A stretch of 60,656 bases of DNA from Singulisphaera sp. (lineage in GTDB: Bacteria; Planctomycetota; Planctomycetia; Isosphaerales; Isosphaeraceae): the NCBI GenBank assembly GCA_027451445.1, contig DAIDJG010000379.1:1-60656 (forward strand), in the 5' to 3' direction. The position numbers and the translations under genes are program-made. Shown in pieces: positions 8,549-16,928 of the stretch (position 1 is its first letter; every line of letters starts with the position of its first letter). The notes under the pieces were generated by a model. That model worked only from the letters and a program-made list of their open reading frames with translations, searched no databases and was not told where the DNA came from.

Positions 8549-9928
8549 ATGCTCCGTCGCCTTGCGTTCGCTTGCACGTTGGTCCTCCTGGCGACTGGCC
8601 CGGCGCGGGCTCAGCTTCCATACACCAGCCATTTGCTCCCCACGCGATCGGCACTTTCACGCGTCGGCTTGGAGCGTCAGTGGATGGTGACCGTGCCGCT
8701 CAGGGGCAGTGAGCGCCTATTGTCGATCAATCTGGCCGGAGCCCTGCTCTGCACGCAGACTAACTTTGGGAACATCTGCGTGTACGACGCTGAGTCGGGA
8801 CAGTTCTTGTGGACGGCCCATCTCGACCGCCCGACGGGAGTCGCCTGGCCGGCCTCGGTCAACTCGACCTCTCTGTTCGTCACCAATTCCAACAAACTCT
8901 ATTCACTCGATAGGCGGAGTGGGCGACCGATCTGGGTCGCCGAACTACCAGCGCTTCCGACCAGCCCCACAGCCTGTGATGAACATCGAGTGTATGTGGG
9001 CCTCCAATCGGGGAAGGTCTACGCTTACAATAGTCAACTGTCCACCATGAAACTCGCTGTTAAGGGCGGCGGAGCTCGCGACGAGTACAAGTCGAGACCG
9101 GATACTCCGTGGAACTGGCAAACGAGCGGATCCGTCACCGGCCGCCCATTACCCGCTGGGGCCGTGATTGCTTTCGGAAGCAGTGATGGCAAGGTTTACG
9201 TTTCCCAGACGGAAGCTGCCGTGATGTTGTACCGGTTTGCAACTGCCGGCCGCGTAACGGCCTCGGTGGCGCCGCTCGGCCTGCGAACACTGATCGTCCC
9301 GTCAACGGACAAGAACGTCTACGCAGTTGACCTGTGGACCGCAGAGACCAAATGGGTGAACCCCACGGGCGCCCCTGTGGATCAGGAACCTCTGGTCGCG
9401 GACGATAACATCTACGTGATCAATGAGGCGGGAATGCTGTTTTCGCTCGATCCCGAGACCGGGGTGGCGCTCTGGCAAGTCCCCACGCATGGTGGCCGTT
9501 TACTGGCAATTGGAAAGACGCGGGTCTATCTCGAGTCGCACGACGGCGACCTCTTTGTCGTAGACCGCAAGACCGGAAAAATGGTCGTCGAACCGCGAAT
9601 GTCGTACGGGCGTGCGGGACTCAACTTGCGGGAGTTCCAGCTTAGCCCGACGAACAGTCAGAACGACCGTCTCTACTTTGGAACGCAATCCGGGTTGGTG
9701 ATCTGCATTCGCGAGGTGGGACAGCTTGCTCCGGTTCCGTTGCGCAATCCCAAGAGTCTCCCCTTCGGCTACCTCCCACCCGAAGGCATCGATTTGAGGG
9801 GGGTGGGCCAGCCGAAGCCGACGACAGTCGAGGCTCCGCCTGGGGAAAACACTCCGCCGGAAGGCGAAAAGAAAGATGAGGGCGGCGATAAGGAAAAAGA
9901 GATGCCCAAAGAGGAAGAGCCCAAGTAA
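8549..9928 (+). CDS. Secreted PQQ-like beta-propeller repeat protein
   Basis: 459 residues; ATG at 8549 with AAAGGA upstream. A signal peptide (MLRRLAFACTLVLLATGPARA) ends near residue 22. The body consists of repeated propeller blades of the YxxDxxTGxxxW type: VYDAESGQFLWTAHL, LYSLDRRSGRPIWVAEL, VYAVDLWTAETKWVN, LFSLDPETGVALWQV and LFVVDRKTGKMV. These are PQQ/WD-like blades seen in BamB and quinoprotein-like scaffolds, but no quinone-enzyme active site is apparent. The C-terminus is an unusual charged tail (about 430-459) rich in Glu, Lys, Pro and Gly. It is probably periplasmic or surface located; function unknown. A strong hairpin terminator follows at 9976-10015. Confidence 0.82.
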   Translation: MLRRLAFACTLVLLATGPARAQLPYTSHLLPTRSALSRVGLERQWMVTVPLRGSERLLSINLAGALLCTQTNFGNICVYDAESGQFLWTAHLDRPTGVAWPASVNSTSLFVTNSNKLYSLDRRSGRPIWVAELPALPTSPTACDEHRVYVGLQSGKVYAYNSQLSTMKLAVKGGGARDEYKSRPDTPWNWQTSGSVTGRPLPAGAVIAFGSSDGKVYVSQTEAAVMLYRFATAGRVTASVAPLGLRTLIVPSTDKNVYAVDLWTAETKWVNPTGAPVDQEPLVADDNIYVINEAGMLFSLDPETGVALWQVPTHGGRLLAIGKTRVYLESHDGDLFVVDRKTGKMVVEPRMSYGRAGLNLREFQLSPTNSQNDRLYFGTQSGLVICIREVGQLAPVPLRNPKSLPFGYLPPEGIDLRGVGQPKPTTVEAPPGENTPPEGEKKDEGGDKEKEMPKEEEPK

Positions 9929-9975
9929 AATCCATTCTCTCGCGAGCTCACTCGAAACGATCGATCAGCTCACGG

Positions 9976-10015
9976 ACGCTCTTCGGCTGACCCATGGAGG
10001 TCGGCCGAAGAGCGT
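9976..10015 (+). terminator. Strong hairpin terminator between the beta-propeller gene and purH
   Basis: A 17-base arm (9976-9992, starting ACGCTCTTCGGC) pairs with 9999-10015 (ending GCCGAAGAGCGT) around a 6-base loop, with a single G-T wobble. GCTTTCGTT follows. It lies 48 bases after the beta-propeller stop and 44 bases before purH, so purH probably has its own promoter or relies on readthrough. Confidence 0.7.
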
Positions 10016-10058
10016 GCTTTCGTTAATCACATTCGACAATGAGGGGAGCTTGAAGCGG

Positions 10059-11654
10059 ATGAACGAGATCGTGCCGGTTCGTAGAGCATTGCTGAGCGTC
10101 TCAGATAAGGCCGGACTGGTCGATCTCGCCCGCGTGCTCGCGCAAAAAGGGGTCCACCTCCTCGCCAGCGGTGGAACTCGCACCGCGCTGCTCGCGGCGG
10201 GGTTCGAGGTCACCGAGGTTTCGGATTACACGGGCCAACCTGAGATCCTCGGAGGGCGCGTCAAGACGTTGCACCCGAAGCTGCACGGCGGAATCCTTGC
10301 AAGACGGAACGAACCCGAAGATCTGAACGCCCTCAAAACGTACGGCATGGAGCCGATCGACCTTGTCGTTGTGAATCTCTATCCGTTTGCGGCGACAATC
10401 GCACGGCCAGGAGTGACCTTCGAGGAAGCGATCGAAAACATCGACATCGGCGGCCCCAGCCTCATTCGCGGCGCAGCCAAGAACCACGACCACGTGGCGG
10501 TTGTCGTCGACCCGGCCCAGTACCCCGAGTTGATCGCGCAGCTTGAGGCAACCGGTGGAACCACACTCGAGTTCCGCAGGAGGCTCGCGGGAGCGGTCTT
10601 CGAGCAGACCGCTCGTTACGACCGTATGATTGCAGACTACCTGGTGCAGGCCCTCCCAAAACACCCCGAAGAGCCTCCTTTCCCCGCGGTGTTCGCCCCT
10701 CGGTTCGAGCTGCGGAAGGTCCTGCGGTACGGCGAAAACCCCCATCAACGAGCGGCTCTCTACGTCGAGCCCGGCACAAACGGTCCCAGCGTCGCCACCG
10801 CGGAAATCCTGCATGGCAAGGAGCTTTCGTATAACAATCTGCTCGACCTGGATAGTGCACTTCGGCTGATCCGCAATTTCAGCGCACCCGCCGCGACGAT
10901 CTTGAAGCACAATAATCCGTGCGGCGCGGCCGAGGCCGACTCACTCGCGGCCGCGTTTGAGCTGGCGTACGAGGGCGATCCGGTCAGCGCCTTCGGCGGG
11001 ATCGTCGGAATGAATCGTTCCGTTGATCGTGCGACTGCGGAGCAACTCTGCGTTCCAGGCCGGTTTATCGAAGCGATCATCGCTCCGGACTACGAGCCCG
11101 ACGCACTCGGGATCTTGACCACCAAGCCCACATGGCGAAATAGCGTTCGCTTGCTCGCCTTGAAGGCACCAATCGGCCCGCACACCCCGACCGCGAGTGG
11201 GATGGACCTTCGGCGGCTCGAGGGGGGTCTTCTGGTTCAAGACTTCGACGCCATGGAACATGACCCCGAGCAGGGTCAAAGTGTGACGCAACGCGCCCCG
11301 ACGGCTGAGGAACGCGCGTCCCTCGGGTTCGCCTGGCGGATCTGTCAGGCGGTCAAGTCAAACGCGATCGTGCTCGCTCGAGGGCGCCAGCTCATCGGCG
11401 TGGGAGCAGGGCAGATGAGCCGGCTCGACTCAGTACGAATTGCGGTATCGAAGGCAGGCGACAAGGCTTCGGGTGCGGTGTTGGCCTCAGACGCGTTCTT
11501 CCCATTTCGAGACGGCCCCGACGTCGCTGCCGCCGCCGGAGTCACGGCGTTGATTCAGCCGGGCGGCTCCAAACGCGATGATGAGACGTTGGCGGCGTGC
11601 AACGAGCACGGGATGGCGATGATCCTCACCGGCCGGCGGCACTTCCGACACTGA
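10059..11654 (+). CDS. purH: Bifunctional AICAR formyltransferase / IMP cyclohydrolase
   Basis: 531 residues, close to the 529 of E. coli PurH. The ATG at 10059 begins [20 protein letters not shown], where the family starts; GGGGAG lies about 11 bases upstream. Residues 1-150 form the MGS-like IMP cyclohydrolase domain ([50 protein letters not shown]). The rest is the AICAR transformylase domain ([81 protein letters not shown]). It catalyses the last two steps of IMP synthesis in the cytoplasm. A hairpin follows directly. purA, the first step from IMP to AMP, is also in this window. Confidence 0.96.
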   Translation: MNEIVPVRRALLSVSDKAGLVDLARVLAQKGVHLLASGGTRTALLAAGFEVTEVSDYTGQPEILGGRVKTLHPKLHGGILARRNEPEDLNALKTYGMEPIDLVVVNLYPFAATIARPGVTFEEAIENIDIGGPSLIRGAAKNHDHVAVVVDPAQYPELIAQLEATGGTTLEFRRRLAGAVFEQTARYDRMIADYLVQALPKHPEEPPFPAVFAPRFELRKVLRYGENPHQRAALYVEPGTNGPSVATAEILHGKELSYNNLLDLDSALRLIRNFSAPAATILKHNNPCGAAEADSLAAAFELAYEGDPVSAFGGIVGMNRSVDRATAEQLCVPGRFIEAIIAPDYEPDALGILTTKPTWRNSVRLLALKAPIGPHTPTASGMDLRRLEGGLLVQDFDAMEHDPEQGQSVTQRAPTAEERASLGFAWRICQAVKSNAIVLARGRQLIGVGAGQMSRLDSVRIAVSKAGDKASGAVLASDAFFPFRDGPDVAAAAGVTALIQPGGSKRDDETLAACNEHGMAMILTGRRHFRH

Positions 11655-11656
11655 GC

Positions 11657-11683
11657 GCTTCGCGCTTTTTGAGGGCGCGAAGC
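11657..11683. terminator. Hairpin terminator between convergent purH and YXWGXW genes
   Basis: GCTTCGCGC (11657-11665) pairs perfectly with GCGCGAAGC (11675-11683) around the loop TTTTTGAGG. It starts 2 bases after the purH stop and ends 27 bases before the stop of the convergent gene, so it may serve both strands. Confidence 0.6.
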
Positions 11684-11710
11684 CTTGAGATCATGGCGTG
11701 TTCGTAACCG

Positions 11711-13939
11711 TCAACGGTGGCCGCCTCCGCCGTGGCCACCGCCACCCATGTGGCTCATCCCGCCGCCGGAAAACCCGCCACCCGCGCGCCCACCTCCAAA
11801 ACCGCCGGAGAACCCGCCACCCGCGTGCCCACCTCCAAAACCACCGGAGAACCCGCCGTATCCCCCGCCAAAGCCTCCCATATGTGCTGCGGGAGCGTAG
11901 CCGCCTCCGAAACCAGTGCCACCAAAACTTGGGGCGTGAGCGGTCGCAGGACCGTAATGCACCGACGGGCCGCCACCACCCGCAAAACCGCCCATGTGGC
12001 TCGGAGTCAGACCTCCCGTCGAAAGACCTCCGAGATGGCCGGGCGATAGTGCTCCGCTCGAGACTCCACCCAGGTGGTTCGGCGACAGTCCGGCGTGCCC
12101 TAAACCACCTCCTGCCAGTCCACTGTGAACCGCGGGGCCACCCAGGTGATTCGGCGACACTCCGTTGTGCCCTAAACCGCCTCCTCCGAGTCCACTGTGA
12201 ACCGCGGGCCCATCCAAAGCGCTGGCATTGCCGTTGAGCGTCCGCCCTCCACTCAATGCTGCATGGTTCATCCCCGAGCCGTTGAACGCGGGCCGCGCGG
12301 CGGAATGTGCGACAGAGGATGGCGACACCCCGTTAAACCCTGTATGCCATCCCGTCCCGTTATGGGTCGCCAGACTCGTTCTCGCCGTTGAATGGCCAGC
12401 CGTTCCGGCAGCGTTGTGATTCAACCCCGAACGATGCTGAAAAGGATTGGCAAACGCATGTGATGAGGGTGGCGACGCGACCCCGGAATGGTGCATGCCC
12501 GCGCTCCGGCCATTAGCTCCATTCCTGGAAATGTTGGTAATGTTGTTATTGATCGTCCTGGAGATATTCACCGTTCGGTTGAAGCTATTATTAATGCCAA
12601 TCCGATGTCCCGGTGCGAATGGGTAGTGGCGGTGGCAAGGAAATCCACCGTAGCCGAAGAACGGATACCCGAACCCGAAGAATGGATACCCAAATCCGAA
12701 CCCGAACAACCCGTAGCCAAGCCCCAGGCCTAGCCCGTAGCCGAGTCCGTAGCCAAACCCACCCAGGAACGGAGAGCCATAGCCATAGCCGAGACCATAT
12801 CCATAGCCGCCGTAGCCGTATCCCCCGTAACCGTAACCCCCGTAACCGCCATAGCCGTAGCCGAACGACGAGCACAGGAGTCCACCCATCAGTCCGTAAC
12901 CCCCGTAACCGCCGTAACCACCATAACCGCCGTAGCCATAATAGGTTGGGCTCGTGTAGTAGGGATAACCGTACCCTCCATAGTAGGGATAATCCAAATA
13001 CCCCGTGTAGGGGGGTAACGTGCCGTATTGGGCATAGCCGTAATAGCGGCCGCTCGGGTCATAGTAACAGCCCGGGTAGCCGTCATAGTAAGAGTTCGGC
13101 CGGCCGAAGGCGCCGTACAGCGAACCATAGGTTGACGGATCAACCTGAGAGTACGGCTGATACACGGTATTGGCGTTGCGCGCGGTCGGCTCGACCTGGG
13201 CGGGCGTGAAAAGTGTTCCACGGTCCTCGAGAACGCGGTCCCAGTAGCCTTCCTGGAACGCCCACCCCTCAGGCTGTTTGACCCATTGGGCGGGAACCCA
13301 GGACCAGCCTGGTTGCACGCGAGACCAGAAGCCCGGCTTCCAGACCACACCATTGGCATCAGGACAGTACTGCCCCGGGACCCAGAAATAACCATCGCCG
13401 GGCGCTTGACCTGGGTTATCGTCAGGATGTTCCGCTGGAGGTCCGTCCTTCCGAAAGTCGATACGATCCGTTTTACGGTCCGACCAAAAACCCGGCACGC
13501 GGTACCACCCCTGTTCGTCGCGACGCCAGTAACCGTTGACCCAGAACTTGCCTGGAGGGGCGACGCGCCAGGTGCCGGTCACCCAGACGAAGTCATTCTG
13601 ACCACGGTCCCACTCAAAGTATCCCTCGATCCACGTGGCGTTCGGATTCGGGGGATCGACGCCAGGCCGTTCCAGGATGGGAGGAGGCGGAGACTTTTGC
13701 AAATGAAACGGTTCACGATCCTTTGCGGGTGAAAGAAACGCCTCGTGCAGCGGGCCAGCCATCAGCGGCTTCACCGGCCGGTCGGCATCCACCTCCGCCG
13801 GTTTCCGATCTTCGATTGGCGGTAAGTCCAGATCCAATCCAGGAGCGGGCGGCGGGGCCACGGCTTGAGCAATGACCGGCCGGCCGCCATACGACGCGAA
13901 GAGAGCCAGTCCCAACCCGAGCAGAACGAACCGTTTCAT
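11711..13939 (-). CDS. YXWGXW-repeat secreted protein with Gly/Tyr-rich and Gly-rich regions
   Basis: 742 residues from the ATG at 13939, which has GGAG 8 bases upstream and is followed by a signal peptide (MKRFVLLGLGLALFASYGG). Residues about 90-280 hold tandem YXWGXW-type units (WIEGYFEWDRGQNDFVWV, FWVNGYWRRDEQGWYRVPGFW, YFWVPGQYCPDANGVVWKPGFW, WVPAQWVKQPEGW). Next is a long GYG/GYGGYG tract (about 310-470) with GLGYGLGLGLGYG. Then comes an Asn/His/Ser region with two near-identical 22-residue units (starting GPAVHSGL, ending SPNHLGG) and shorter SPGHLGG units. The end is Gly-rich (FGGGHAGGGFSGG). The composition suggests a surface, disordered or self-assembling protein. The domain is common in planctomycetes; its role is unknown. 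Confidence 0.85.
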   Translation of the reverse strand: MKRFVLLGLGLALFASYGGRPVIAQAVAPPPAPGLDLDLPPIEDRKPAEVDADRPVKPLMAGPLHEAFLSPAKDREPFHLQKSPPPPILERPGVDPPNPNATWIEGYFEWDRGQNDFVWVTGTWRVAPPGKFWVNGYWRRDEQGWYRVPGFWSDRKTDRIDFRKDGPPAEHPDDNPGQAPGDGYFWVPGQYCPDANGVVWKPGFWSRVQPGWSWVPAQWVKQPEGWAFQEGYWDRVLEDRGTLFTPAQVEPTARNANTVYQPYSQVDPSTYGSLYGAFGRPNSYYDGYPGCYYDPSGRYYGYAQYGTLPPYTGYLDYPYYGGYGYPYYTSPTYYGYGGYGGYGGYGGYGLMGGLLCSSFGYGYGGYGGYGYGGYGYGGYGYGLGYGYGSPFLGGFGYGLGYGLGLGLGYGLFGFGFGYPFFGFGYPFFGYGGFPCHRHYPFAPGHRIGINNSFNRTVNISRTINNNITNISRNGANGRSAGMHHSGVASPPSSHAFANPFQHRSGLNHNAAGTAGHSTARTSLATHNGTGWHTGFNGVSPSSVAHSAARPAFNGSGMNHAALSGGRTLNGNASALDGPAVHSGLGGGGLGHNGVSPNHLGGPAVHSGLAGGGLGHAGLSPNHLGGVSSGALSPGHLGGLSTGGLTPSHMGGFAGGGGPSVHYGPATAHAPSFGGTGFGGGYAPAAHMGGFGGGYGGFSGGFGGGHAGGGFSGGFGGGRAGGGFSGGGMSHMGGGGHGGGGHR

Positions 13940-14272
13940 GGCGATCACTCCGCCGACCATTTCGGACGTGGCGAACAAGGGGGATATCTCTTTATACGGG
14001 AGCCGCCGCCCGCCGCGCCAGTTTTCGTGGCTTTTCCGCGCGAAAAGGTTCGGTTTCCACCAGTGCGGCGATGCCAAGCAATAACCCGGCTTACGCGAAT
14101 CCTCCAGTTCGCAACACACGTACCGGGTAAACGAGCAAGCCACGTTCTCAGCGCGCCGGAGCAACATTCTCGCGGAAAGACCGCAAATCCCGCGTCTAGG
14201 GCTCTGATGCTGCGTTACAATCGCCAGCAGTCTGGTGCAGGGATCACCAGTTTGCTCACGTGGAGGTGAGTA
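13940..14272. other. Intergenic region upstream of the YXWGXW gene
   Basis: About 330 bases between the DUF1501 stop and the YXWGXW start, both on the minus strand. The in-frame extension of the YXWGXW gene to 14167 precedes its signal peptide and is not credible. No convincing promoter or terminator was found; only short, weak stems occur near 14229-14270. Confidence 0.4.
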
Positions 14273-15520
14273 TTACGCTTTTCGCAGCAACGGGAGCGGG
14301 TCGAACCCGGTTCCGAGGACGGGCGCACCTGGGCAACCGAGCCAGTTCTCGAGCAGCTCGGCGTAAACGCGACGAAAGTCGGTGTGGTGCTTGAGATCAC
14401 CGTCGTCGAGGTCGTCCAGACTGGGATGTTCGCCAACCAGACCGGGTTTGGCAACGGGACCGACGACAAGAACCGGAGCCGCAGCGCCGTGGTCGGTACC
14501 GAGCGAGGCGTTTTCACGCACACGACGGCCAAACTCGCTGAACGTCATGAGCGCAACGCGATCACTCTCCCCGGCAGACGCCAAATCCGCGTGAAACGCG
14601 GCAATCGAATCGGAGAGCTCGTTAAGTAGCGCGGCGTGGGTACCGAGCTGGTTCGCATGCGTGTCAAAGCCATCGAGCGAGGTGTAGAAAATGCGCGTCC
14701 CAAAGCCCGCTTTGATGATCTGTGCGATCAGCTCCAGTCGCTTTGCGAGACCGTAAGTGGGGTATTTCGAATCCGCGGACGCAGGCGCAAGTTGCTCGAG
14801 ACGCTTGCTCGAATCGTAGGCCGAGAGCGTGCTTCGCCTCATAAAGCCCAGCAGTGGATCGTTGGCGTCGCGATCCAGCCGAGCAATCTGATCGAGGGCA
14901 TCACGCTCGGCGCGGCGGTCGCTGTCCGAACCGCTAAGCTGCAATCGAAACTGCTCGAGGCTCGCCACGGAGGGAATCTCGGTCCGTTTCGCCTTCAACG
15001 CCAGTGCCAGCGAGCGCGTGCCGATCTGCACAGCGCGGAAGTCGTCGCCGGCCTTCGTCGGCAAGGCATCGACTGCCCGGCCAAGCCAGCCCGTTTCGAG
15101 GGCGCCGTTCTCGACGCGAGCGGTTTCCCAGATTTCCATCGACCGAAAATGCGACCGATCCGGATTGGGGTAGCCGACACCTTGGATCACCGAAAGCCTG
15201 CCGTCCTCATGAAGCTTCGCCATCTGCCCCATAGACGGATGAAGACCAATTTCCTTTGTAATCTTGTGAATCGCACCGGGGGCGAGTCTCAATGCGCGAC
15301 GGTTGCGCGGGTACCCCTCGAGTCCGTGCGGAACGACAGTGTTCAATCCATCGTTGCCCCCGAGGAGCTGAACGACGACAAGCACCCGTCCATTTGCCGA
15401 GCCCGCCGACGCTGCGCGCGCGGAACGGCTCAAGAACCCGGGAACCGTGTGCGCCCCCATCGACACGAGGGTGCTCGCGGCCAGAGATGACTTCAAGAAC
15501 GCGCGGCGGTTGGGAGACAT
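14273..15520 (-). CDS. DUF1501 domain-containing protein with a Tat-like signal
   Basis: 415 residues from the ATG at 15520, preceded by GAGGAG. The N-terminus MSPNRRAFLKSSLAASTLVSMGAH is a twin-arginine signal (RRAFLK). The DUF1501 hallmarks follow: RVLVVVQLLGGNDGLNTVVPH, LHPSMGQMAKLHEDGRLSVIQGVGYPNPDRSHFRSMEIW, IFYTSLDGFDTHANQ and FSEFGRRVRENASLGTDHGAAAPVLVVG. The fold is related to the alkaline phosphatase/sulfatase superfamily. DUF1501 and DUF1800 genes are classic neighbours in planctomycetes and other bacteria, and here the DUF1800 gene lies 58 bases upstream. The function is unknown; export to the periplasm is inferred from the signal. Confidence 0.93.
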   Translation of the reverse strand: MSPNRRAFLKSSLAASTLVSMGAHTVPGFLSRSARAASAGSANGRVLVVVQLLGGNDGLNTVVPHGLEGYPRNRRALRLAPGAIHKITKEIGLHPSMGQMAKLHEDGRLSVIQGVGYPNPDRSHFRSMEIWETARVENGALETGWLGRAVDALPTKAGDDFRAVQIGTRSLALALKAKRTEIPSVASLEQFRLQLSGSDSDRRAERDALDQIARLDRDANDPLLGFMRRSTLSAYDSSKRLEQLAPASADSKYPTYGLAKRLELIAQIIKAGFGTRIFYTSLDGFDTHANQLGTHAALLNELSDSIAAFHADLASAGESDRVALMTFSEFGRRVRENASLGTDHGAAAPVLVVGPVAKPGLVGEHPSLDDLDDGDLKHHTDFRRVYAELLENWLGCPGAPVLGTGFDPLPLLRKA

Positions 15521-15578
15521 GATCGGCGGCTCCTCACTTGTAACGCTCAAAAGCAGACCCGAACGTTCGATTTGCCGA

Positions 15579-16928
15579 TTATGCGAGCTGATACTCGGGC
15601 GACGTGAGGATCAGCGCAGGGACTTCCTTGGAAGAAGCCTTCGCGATCCGTTCCTGCACCTTCCGATCATAGGCATCCTGCACCAGCAGATCGATCAAAA
15701 ACGATGGCGAATTATTGCCGCGTCCATGTTTTGCGGCGAGCGCCCCGAGGTTCGCCCGTTCCTTGTCGGCGAGTAGTGACAGGACGAAGTTGGTGCGCGC
15801 AAGCATTGTGGTCGAGTTGGCCCAGGACGGCCCCCAGTCCCAACCGGCGACGCTCGGGGGTGCGTACAGCTTTTGTCCCATTCGTCCGCACGCTTCGGCC
15901 AGTTGATCCACCGGCAAGGTTGGTTTCAAGACTTCGAGCGCACGGATCGTGCCCACCGTCAGCTCCACGGGCGACTTCACGCGATGGCGCCGAAGGGCCT
16001 CGTCGTGGAAAAGGTTCGAGCTCAGGATCCTCTCCACGACCGTCCTGACGTTGTAGCCCGAGTCGCGGAAGTGTTGGGCAAGAGGCGCGATCAATTCCGG
16101 AGTCACCGCGTCGACCTCGGTGACGAAGTAGCGCACCAGTTTTCCACACAAGAACTCGGCACAGGCCGGTTGGCGGAGCAAAAGGGGTGGAATATCGTTC
16201 CCGTCAAAACGTCCGGTCTGGCCCAGGACGGTCTTCTCCCCGTCGTCGTGCTGAGCGCTGATTTCCTGGAACCGGTCGCGCACGACGAACCATCCCGTGA
16301 ACGCGCGCGCGGCCTCCTGGATATCCTTCTCGCTATAGTGACCGCGTCCGAGCGTGAAAAGCTCCATGACCTCCCGGGCGTAGTTCTCGTTCGGCTTGGC
16401 TTTGCGGTTGACCGTGGAATCGAGCCAGATCAACATCGCGGGATCCTTGCCGATCGCATTGATGAGCGCAGGAAAGGCCCCGAGGGCGTGCGTCCGCAGC
16501 AGGTCGTTCTGACGCTGCATGAGCGCGGGGTTTTCGACCTTGGCGTTGGACGTCGCGAAGTGGTTGTGCCAAAAGAGCGTCATCCGCTCGCGAAGCGGAT
16601 GCGCCGTGAAGATCATGCGGTAGAGCCAAATGCCCTGAAGTCGGGGCAACGCCGCCGCGGGCGCGAGTTGTCGTCCCATCTGGTCCAACAACGACTCGAA
16701 CTCGGCCGCCGGCTTACCGTCCGCGGTGCGAGCCTCGCCGTCGAGCAACCGTTGAATACTCGCCTTGGGACCGTCGCGGCGATCGCGCTCGAGCACGGCC
16801 CAGGGGGCCGCGAAGCCCGCGCGCCGGTGAAGATGGGCCACGCGGGCTAGATCCCATGGTTTATCGCTGCCGGGCTCGAACGGGGACCACGCGAGGGAGG
16901 GATCAGAAAGCAGTCCGGGCGAATTCAC
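15579..16928 (-). CDS. DUF1800 domain-containing protein
   Basis: 449 residues. The GTG at 16928 has AAAAGGAG 7 bases upstream, and its first bases overlap the stop of the upstream gene (GTGA), indicating translational coupling. DUF1800 landmarks are ARVAHLHRRAGFAAPWAVLER, RMIFTAHPLRERMTLFWHNHFATSN, IGKDPAMLIWLDSTVNRKAKPNENYAREVMELFTLGRGHYSEKDIQEAARAFTGW (cited as landmark positions about 145-215), the variable FDGNDI segment, and APPSVAGWDWGPSWANSTTML near the end. It works with the DUF1501 partner encoded next; the biochemical role of the pair is unknown. No signal peptide is evident at this start. Confidence 0.93.
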   Translation of the reverse strand: MNSPGLLSDPSLAWSPFEPGSDKPWDLARVAHLHRRAGFAAPWAVLERDRRDGPKASIQRLLDGEARTADGKPAAEFESLLDQMGRQLAPAAALPRLQGIWLYRMIFTAHPLRERMTLFWHNHFATSNAKVENPALMQRQNDLLRTHALGAFPALINAIGKDPAMLIWLDSTVNRKAKPNENYAREVMELFTLGRGHYSEKDIQEAARAFTGWFVVRDRFQEISAQHDDGEKTVLGQTGRFDGNDIPPLLLRQPACAEFLCGKLVRYFVTEVDAVTPELIAPLAQHFRDSGYNVRTVVERILSSNLFHDEALRRHRVKSPVELTVGTIRALEVLKPTLPVDQLAEACGRMGQKLYAPPSVAGWDWGPSWANSTTMLARTNFVLSLLADKERANLGALAAKHGRGNNSPSFLIDLLVQDAYDRKVQERIAKASSKEVPALILTSPEYQLA

